Assembly (NCBI GenBank): GCA_004554385.1
Contig: SFMO01000068.1
Coordinates: 1-11,733, forward strand
Direction: 5' to 3'
From: Ruminococcus flavefaciens
GTDB lineage: Bacteria; Bacillota; Clostridia; Oscillospirales; Ruminococcaceae
DNA: 11,733 nucleotides
The notes beneath the pieces are model-generated. The model did no database searches and was not told the DNA's origin. It saw nothing but the letters and a program-made list of their open reading frames with translations. Both the position numbers and the translations under genes were made by a program. Each line of letters opens with the position of its first letter. Positions within the stretch are counted from its first letter, which is position 1. Shown piece by piece: positions 7,049 to 11,733 of this stretch.

Positions 7049-8662
7049 ATGAAAAAATCCATACCCACGATCATGGCAGCCATGCTCGCCCTTTCATCCG
7101 CGAGTGCCATGCCCCTCTCAGCAGCCGAAACCGATTACCTGCTCCACAGCACCTTCGAAGAAGGAACTGAAAAATGGAGCGGCAGAGGTTCTGCCTCAGT
7201 AAAAACTGTTTCGGGCATCTCACGTTCAGGTGAATATTCCCTGTACACCAGCGGACGTGAAAGCTCATGGAACGGCGCTACAGTCGGTCTCGGCTCAGAC
7301 TTCAGGGCAGGTCAGGACTATGCCTTCAGCGCATACGTAATGACCGACGCCGAGGACTCCGTCAACTTTTATCTGACTCTTCAGTACAGTGACGGCGGCA
7401 CGGCAAAGTACCCTAAGATAGCTGAGATCTCTGCAAAAAAAGGCGAGTGGGCACACCTTGAAAACAGCAGCTTTACCATCCCCGACGGAGCTTCAGACAT
7501 TCAGCTGTATATAGAGACAGAAGACAGCAAGTGCAGCTTCTACGTTGACGAAGTTGCAGCGGCTCCGAGCGGAACGACCTTCGATGAACCACCTGCTCCC
7601 GTAAAGATGAATAAGGGAGACATCAATTACGACGGAAGGATAGACTGCTTTGACATAGTCCTCGCAAGAAAAGGACTTATCGAGGAGTTTACCGACAAAA
7701 AGACTCTTAAGGCTGCAGACGCTGACAGCAACGGTGTTTACGAGCTTGCAGACGCAGTCCTCATCATGCAGTTCGTAGCAGGCAAAATAGAAGAATTCCC
7801 TGTCGTTGAGCCTGTTGTAGTTCCCGGACAGCAGAAATACACCTGTGAGGAGCTCACCGAAAAGATACAGAATGAGCTCGTCAACAACGAACCCTCCAGC
7901 TCTCATCAGGAAAAGGGCGGCGTAAAGTACGGCACTATCAGGAAAGAGACCTACTTCTCCAAGAAGGCAGGCAAAAACAAGCCCTACAATATACTTCTCC
8001 CTGCTGATTACGACGAGAGCAAGCAGTACCCGGTGCTCTATGTGCTCCACGGCTTCTTTGAGAACGAGGACCGTATGATAACAAGAGGCAACGGCGTTAT
8101 GTACACCCGTCAGATAGTCGGCAACGCCATTGCTTCAGGCGAGGCAAAGGACATGATAGTAGTTTGCCCGTTCATCTTTACAAGCCCAACCATGAACGAC
8201 GCTACAGGCTTCGCAGACGCAGGCTCTGTACAGGGCTACAATAACTTTGTCGATGACATCGTCGACAGCCTTATGCCCCATATCGAGGAGAAATACAGCG
8301 TTGCAACAGGCCGTGACAATACCGCTGTGACAGGCTTCTCGATGGGCGGCATGGAATCCCTTATGATAGGCATGAAGTACGGAAGCAAGTTCGGATATGT
8401 AGGTGCTATATGTCCTGCTCCGGGAGGCTCGGGCGCGTTCAAGTGGAACGATCCTGCAGAACAGCCATATCTCCTGATGATAACAGGCGGTACTCAGGAC
8501 GACGTCGTAGGACTGACAACTCCCGAGGGCTACCACAATAACTTCAACAAGAACGGTGTTCCTCACGTATGGCACGTCGTTCAGAACGGTCACCACGGCG
8601 ATGACTCCATACACTCTCATCTGTACTGCTTCGTAAGAGGCGTATTCCAGGCAACTGAATAA
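7049..8662 (+). CDS. Exported CBM22-dockerin-CE1 esterase (probable feruloyl or acetylxylan esterase)
   Basis: Predicted 537-residue cellulosomal esterase that should remove ester-linked substituents from xylan. Modules: signal peptide about 1-26; CBM22 about 29-175 (TFEEGTEKW, SSWNG and YIETED match the CBM22 of the xylanase gene); internal dockerin about 187-250; CE1 alpha/beta-hydrolase about 292-535. The nucleophile is Ser431 in GFSMGG; Asp484 (GTQDD) and His516 (NGHHGD) complete the likely triad by comparison with XynZ/XynY feruloyl esterase domains. The dockerin has two good calcium loops (Asp191/Asn193/Asp195/Asp199/Asp202 and Asp224/Asp226/Asn228/Asp235) but lacks the NPNKYG insert of the other two dockerins here. 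I start at 7049, six bases after AAGGAGGA; the ATG at 7043 abuts that site. The order CBM22-dockerin-CE1 equals the C-terminal half of Clostridium thermocellum XynY. Feruloyl versus acetyl specificity cannot be settled from motifs. Confidence 0.92.
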   Translation: MKKSIPTIMAAMLALSSASAMPLSAAETDYLLHSTFEEGTEKWSGRGSASVKTVSGISRSGEYSLYTSGRESSWNGATVGLGSDFRAGQDYAFSAYVMTDAEDSVNFYLTLQYSDGGTAKYPKIAEISAKKGEWAHLENSSFTIPDGASDIQLYIETEDSKCSFYVDEVAAAPSGTTFDEPPAPVKMNKGDINYDGRIDCFDIVLARKGLIEEFTDKKTLKAADADSNGVYELADAVLIMQFVAGKIEEFPVVEPVVVPGQQKYTCEELTEKIQNELVNNEPSSSHQEKGGVKYGTIRKETYFSKKAGKNKPYNILLPADYDESKQYPVLYVLHGFFENEDRMITRGNGVMYTRQIVGNAIASGEAKDMIVVCPFIFTSPTMNDATGFADAGSVQGYNNFVDDIVDSLMPHIEEKYSVATGRDNTAVTGFSMGGMESLMIGMKYGSKFGYVGAICPAPGGSGAFKWNDPAEQPYLLMITGGTQDDVVGLTTPEGYHNNFNKNGVPHVWHVVQNGHHGDDSIHSHLYCFVRGVFQATE

Positions 8663-8683
8663 CAGCTTAGCATAAAGCGACTT

Positions 8684-8726
8684 TATCCGCAGTATCAGGC
8701 AATTTGTCAGGTACTGCGGATATTTT
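8684..8726 (+). terminator. Probable terminator of the esterase gene
   Basis: An 11-bp perfect stem (TATCCGCAGTA at 8684-8694 with TACTGCGGATA at 8712-8722) encloses a 17-base loop and is followed by TTTT. The loop is long and the T-run short, so termination may be incomplete, but it lies just 21 bases after the stop codon and before the next promoter. Confidence 0.65.
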
Positions 8727-8767
8727 AACTTATTGTATGTCAAGTTGCACATATTTTTTATAATTCA

Positions 8768-8796
8768 TTGACAAAATAGAGCAATAATGTTATAAT
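8768..8796 (+). promoter_or_regulatory. Consensus sigma-A promoter of the cyclic-di-GMP protein gene
   Basis: TTGACA (8768-8773), 17 bases and TATAAT (8791-8796) match the consensus exactly. Transcription should begin near 8803, giving a leader of about 29 bases before the ATG at 8832. I see no cyclic-di-GMP riboswitch in this short leader. Confidence 0.9.
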
Positions 8797-8831
8797 AGAA
8801 TTAGCAACTTATGCCCAAAGGGGGGATATGC

Positions 8832-11435
8832 ATGACGGATAAACAGGGTATTTTTGATAATATCGCCGAAAGTCTGGCTCTGAGCTATGACATCATTTAC
8901 TATATAAGTGCGGAAAGCGGCAATTATACCCGATTTACCTCCGCTAAGATCTATGGTCAAAAGGAAATAAAAGAAGACGGAAAGAATTTCTTCACCGACG
9001 CCCAGATCAATGCGGAAAAGATAGTAGTTCCAAAGGATCTCGAAAGAGTTCGTTTCAGGCTTAAGAAGGAAAATATCATTTCAGCCCTTGAAGTGAAAAA
9101 ACAGTTCAGCTTTGATTACAGCCTCCTCATCGACAACAAGCCAAAGTTCACCCGTGCCACAGTTTCATGGGCAAGGGACGGAGCTCACCTTATTGTCGGC
9201 GTTGAGGATATAGACGATGAAATAAACCGTCAGAACGCTCTTACGGACGTTCTAAGCCTTGCCAACGAAGTTACCCGGCGCGATGAGCTCACAGGCATAA
9301 AAAACAAGACTGCCTTTAACGAGCTTGCCGACACGGTGCAGTCAAATATCGAAAAGGGACTTGATTATCTGCCCTTTGCGGTCATTATATGCGACCTGAA
9401 CGACCTGGGACTTATAAACGACAGATTCGCACATACCACAGGCGACGAATATATCATCGCTGCCTGCAAGCTGATATGCAATATCTTCACTCACAGCCCG
9501 GTTTTCAGGATCGGCGGCGACAGGTTTGCCGTATTCCTCAGAGGAATAGACTATGAGAACAGGTTAGCTCTGTTCGAGGACCTCCACGAGCACGTCACAG
9601 AAAACCTGACAAGTCAGGACGGTCCCGTATTTGCCGTAGGTATGGCAGTGTTCAGCGCAGGCGAAGACAAGAGCTTCCGTTCTGTCCTTGAGCGAGCTGA
9701 AAATCTCATGTTTGCCGACAAAAAGGCTCTTAAGAACGGAGATACACAAAAACCTGCCATCGACATATGCAATGACATATCCATTCCCGTCAGCAGAAAG
9801 GAACAGCTCGACACGCTGTTCAACGCATTCTCTATCTTCGCCGAGGGTACATACGTGTACATCTGCGATATGCGTTACGACTACTCACGCTGGTCAAAAA
9901 AGGCTGTGGATATATTCGGTCTGCCGTCGGAGTATATGATAAACGCAGGCAGTATATGGGAAACTCATATCCACCCCGATGATGTTGAGACCTATCACGC
10001 AGGCATCGAAGAGATATTCGCAGGCAGCTCAAATTCTCACGATATGCAGTACAGAGCACGTAAGCTCAACGGCGAATACGACGTATGCACCTGCCGCGGA
10101 GTTGTCATACACAACAAAAAGGGAATTCCCGAATTTTTCTGCGGAACTATCCGCAATCACAGCGTACAGGGAAATATCGATACTCTCACGGGCCTGCGGA
10201 ATCAGTACGGCTTCTTTGAGGACATCGAGGCTTCAATACTCAAAAACAGAGCCTTCAAGGTCATTATTGTCGGCATAGGCAGGTTCTCCGAGATAAACGA
10301 GGTATATGGCTATCACTTTGGAAATGTCGTCCTCCAAAAGTTCGGAAGGCTGCTCTTTGAACACGCAGGAAGAAGCGGAAACGTTTACCGTCTTGACGGA
10401 ACAAAATTCGCTGTAATAACCTTTACAAATGCCCATGACGCCATCCTGGAAAGCTACGAGGAATTCCGAAGATATTTCCGTGAGGATTTCACCATCGATG
10501 ACAATATAATCATGCTGGAGCTCAACGCAGGTATGCTCAATGTTGACAACTTCAGCATCGATCCCCAGACCGTATATGCCTGCCTCAACTATGCCTACGG
10601 CGAGTCAAAGCTTCGCCGACAGGGTGATATGGTAGAATTCGGAAGCGGTGTCAATAATGACAAAAGGCACCGTTCAGAGGTGCTCCACTCTATAAGGACT
10701 TCCATTATGCAGGATTATCAGGGATTTTTCCTGCTGTATCAGCCCGTAGTGGATATTCAGACCGAAAAGATAATAGGTGCAGAGGCACTGCTCAGGTGGA
10801 AAAACGATGAGTACGGTCTTGTGCCGCCTGACAGCTTCATTCCTGTCCTTGAAAAGGATCCTTTTTTCTTCGAGCTTGGTCAGTGGATACTGAAAACCGC
10901 TTTAATGGGAGCAAAACGGCTCAGAGAGAAATACCGCGACTTCATCATAAACGTTAACCTTTCCTACAATCAGCTTGAAAAGCCGAACTTCGTGGATATG
11001 GTGCTTGAAGCTCTCGCGGAAACGAATTATCCTCCCGAATGTCTGTGCCTTGAGATAACCGAAAGGTGCAGACTCCTGGATATGGATCTGCTGAAGAATA
11101 TAGTTGTTAATCTCCGCCGAAGGGGAATAAATATAGCTCTTGATGATTTTGGAACAGGCTTCTCATCTATAGGCATAGTAAAGAGTCTCCCATTCGATGT
11201 TATCAAGATAGACAGAAGTCTTGTAATGAAGATCGAGGAAAAGCCTCAGGACCGCCAGCTTGTGGGATCTGTGGCAGATATGGTCGTAAACTACGGCTCA
11301 AAGGTCTGCGTTGAAGGCATAGAAACAGCGGGCATGAGAGATATACTTCTCAACTTCAAGGTAAACAGCCTGCAGGGATACTATTATTCCCGTCCTGTAA
11401 GCATTGAAGAGCTGCTCAGCAGAGATGATCTGTAA
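8832..11435 (+). CDS. PAS-GGDEF-PAS-GGDEF-EAL cyclic-di-GMP protein, probable phosphodiesterase
   Basis: Predicted 867-residue soluble signalling protein with no membrane segment or signal peptide. Regions: PAS-like sensor about 10-125; first GGDEF domain about 150-305; second PAS about 330-443 (IHPDDVE, PAS_3 style); second GGDEF-like domain about 449-605; EAL domain about 615-860. The first GGDEF signature reads GGDRF (228-232) and the second DGTKF (522-526), so both cyclases look impaired, the second surely. The EAL domain keeps its key residues: Glu651 (EALLRW), Asn709, Glu741 (EITE), Asp771-Asp772 (DDFGTG), Lys792 (KIDRS), Glu828 (VEGIET) and QGYYYSRP. It should hydrolyse cyclic-di-GMP, with PAS and degenerate GGDEF domains as ligand or GTP sensors. 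I start at 8832, six bases after AAAGGGGGG; the in-frame ATG at 8811 precedes that site. No gene follows closely, and a strong terminator lies downstream. Confidence 0.92.
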   Translation: MTDKQGIFDNIAESLALSYDIIYYISAESGNYTRFTSAKIYGQKEIKEDGKNFFTDAQINAEKIVVPKDLERVRFRLKKENIISALEVKKQFSFDYSLLIDNKPKFTRATVSWARDGAHLIVGVEDIDDEINRQNALTDVLSLANEVTRRDELTGIKNKTAFNELADTVQSNIEKGLDYLPFAVIICDLNDLGLINDRFAHTTGDEYIIAACKLICNIFTHSPVFRIGGDRFAVFLRGIDYENRLALFEDLHEHVTENLTSQDGPVFAVGMAVFSAGEDKSFRSVLERAENLMFADKKALKNGDTQKPAIDICNDISIPVSRKEQLDTLFNAFSIFAEGTYVYICDMRYDYSRWSKKAVDIFGLPSEYMINAGSIWETHIHPDDVETYHAGIEEIFAGSSNSHDMQYRARKLNGEYDVCTCRGVVIHNKKGIPEFFCGTIRNHSVQGNIDTLTGLRNQYGFFEDIEASILKNRAFKVIIVGIGRFSEINEVYGYHFGNVVLQKFGRLLFEHAGRSGNVYRLDGTKFAVITFTNAHDAILESYEEFRRYFREDFTIDDNIIMLELNAGMLNVDNFSIDPQTVYACLNYAYGESKLRRQGDMVEFGSGVNNDKRHRSEVLHSIRTSIMQDYQGFFLLYQPVVDIQTEKIIGAEALLRWKNDEYGLVPPDSFIPVLEKDPFFFELGQWILKTALMGAKRLREKYRDFIINVNLSYNQLEKPNFVDMVLEALAETNYPPECLCLEITERCRLLDMDLLKNIVVNLRRRGINIALDDFGTGFSSIGIVKSLPFDVIKIDRSLVMKIEEKPQDRQLVGSVADMVVNYGSKVCVEGIETAGMRDILLNFKVNSLQGYYYSRPVSIEELLSRDDL

Positions 11436-11475
11436 ACAAACGCCCTTTTTTAGTCGGATAACCATATAGAAGTTT

Positions 11476-11518
11476 TGCCCCGAAGCATTAAAAAATGCTT
11501 CGGGGCATTGTATTTTAT
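11476..11518 (+). terminator. Terminator of the cyclic-di-GMP protein gene
   Basis: A perfect 14-bp stem (TGCCCCGAAGCATT at 11476-11489 with its complement at 11494-11507) has an AAAA loop and a T-rich tail at 11508-11518 interrupted by G and A. It begins 40 bases after the stop codon. Confidence 0.8.
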
Positions 11519-11553
11519 ACGGTTGATTAGATAAATCTAAATATATATTTGTA

Positions 11554-11733
11554 GGGGGGGATGACCGCATCGCCCCGTTAAGGGACGCCCTCTCTTGCGG
11601 AGCGCCTTCGTATTGTTTCGCTGTTCTCTGAAAGCTGTGAACAGCGACCAGAGGCGCTGCCTCTGGACACCGCCAAAGGAACACAGTCCCTTTGGAATCC
11701 CGTTCATGGGCTCGGCGTACTTATCGCGCTGTA
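11554..11733. repeat. Hairpin-rich intergenic repeat element, running off the right edge
   Basis: This stretch has no credible gene and holds a row of inverted repeats: G-rich 11555-11563 with 11568-11576 (one mismatch); TCGCTGTTC 11618-11626 with 11639-11647; CCAGAGGC 11648-11655 with 11659-11666 (3-base loop); CCAAAGG 11673-11679 with 11689-11695. Similar runs of CCAGAGGC/GCCTCTGG and CCAAAGG/CCTTTGG hairpins are familiar to me from intergenic regions of Ruminococcus and related Clostridia, where they recur many times. Copy number in this genome cannot be seen. A structured RNA or mobile miniature element are alternatives. Confidence 0.55.

Noticed and set aside
7493..8050. 185-residue minus-strand open frame
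   Set aside because: Antisense to the CBM22-dockerin-CE1 gene, with no ribosome binding site or domain.
8663..8831. Cyclic-di-GMP riboswitch upstream of the EAL gene
   Set aside because: The leader after the consensus promoter is only about 29 bases, too short, and no GEMM-like core is visible.
11298..11684. 128-residue minus-strand open frame at the right end
   Set aside because: It spans the terminator hairpin, the hairpin repeat and the end of the EAL gene; composition looks like translated repeat sequence.
1..11733. CRISPR array, tRNA or rRNA genes
   Set aside because: No regularly spaced repeats, cloverleaf-like sequence or rRNA motifs were seen on either strand.

Overview
The window looks like a plant-cell-wall-degradation locus from a cellulosome-forming Ruminococcus (Oscillospiraceae), most like R. 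flavefaciens or R. champanellensis. The evidence is three exported proteins carrying dockerin modules whose first repeat (GDANCD...VDMSD.VLIMQA..NPNKYG) is of the ruminococcal type, CBM22 modules joined to poly-threonine linkers, and strong sigma-A promoters with purine-rich ribosome binding sites. The species is inferred from module style and was not tested by any search.

Layout, left to right. Positions 1-62 look like the end of an IS3-family insertion sequence that continues off the left edge. Two minus-strand genes follow: a GH30 subfamily 8 glucuronoxylanase (GH30-CBM22-Thr linker-dockerin, 84-2345) and, upstream of it, a large GH9-type protein (CBM4-like, Ig-like, GH9, Thr linker, dockerin, 2577-5594). 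Each has its own promoter, so they are adjacent but not clearly one operon. A compact divergent promoter region (5595-5776) separates them from three plus-strand genes, again each with its own promoter. These are a membrane-anchored calcineurin-like metallophosphoesterase (5777-6874), an exported CBM22-dockerin-CE1 esterase (7049-8662), and an 867-residue PAS/GGDEF/PAS/GGDEF/EAL cyclic-di-GMP protein (8832-11435). A strong hairpin closes that gene, and the last ~180 bases are a hairpin-rich, apparently repetitive intergenic element.

Functionally, the GH30 enzyme and the CE1 esterase should cooperate on substituted xylan: one cuts the backbone next to (methyl)glucuronic acid branches and the other removes ester-linked feruloyl or acetyl groups. 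Both carry CBM22 modules for xylan binding and dockerins for docking on a scaffoldin. The dockerin of the esterase is internal and of a different sequence type from the other two, so it may dock elsewhere in the complex. The cyclic-di-GMP protein has an intact EAL domain and degenerate GGDEF domains, so it is probably a phosphodiesterase; a link to the neighbouring hydrolases is only suggested by proximity.

The most striking observation is the GH9 protein. Its fold-defining GH9 motifs are well kept, but all three catalytic signatures are altered in an intact reading frame: DAGD is DADN, the HHR motif is VDE, and the catalytic Glu of the NE motif is Ser. It is either a secreted, cellulosome-docked pseudo-cellulase or a GH9 with a rebuilt active site.
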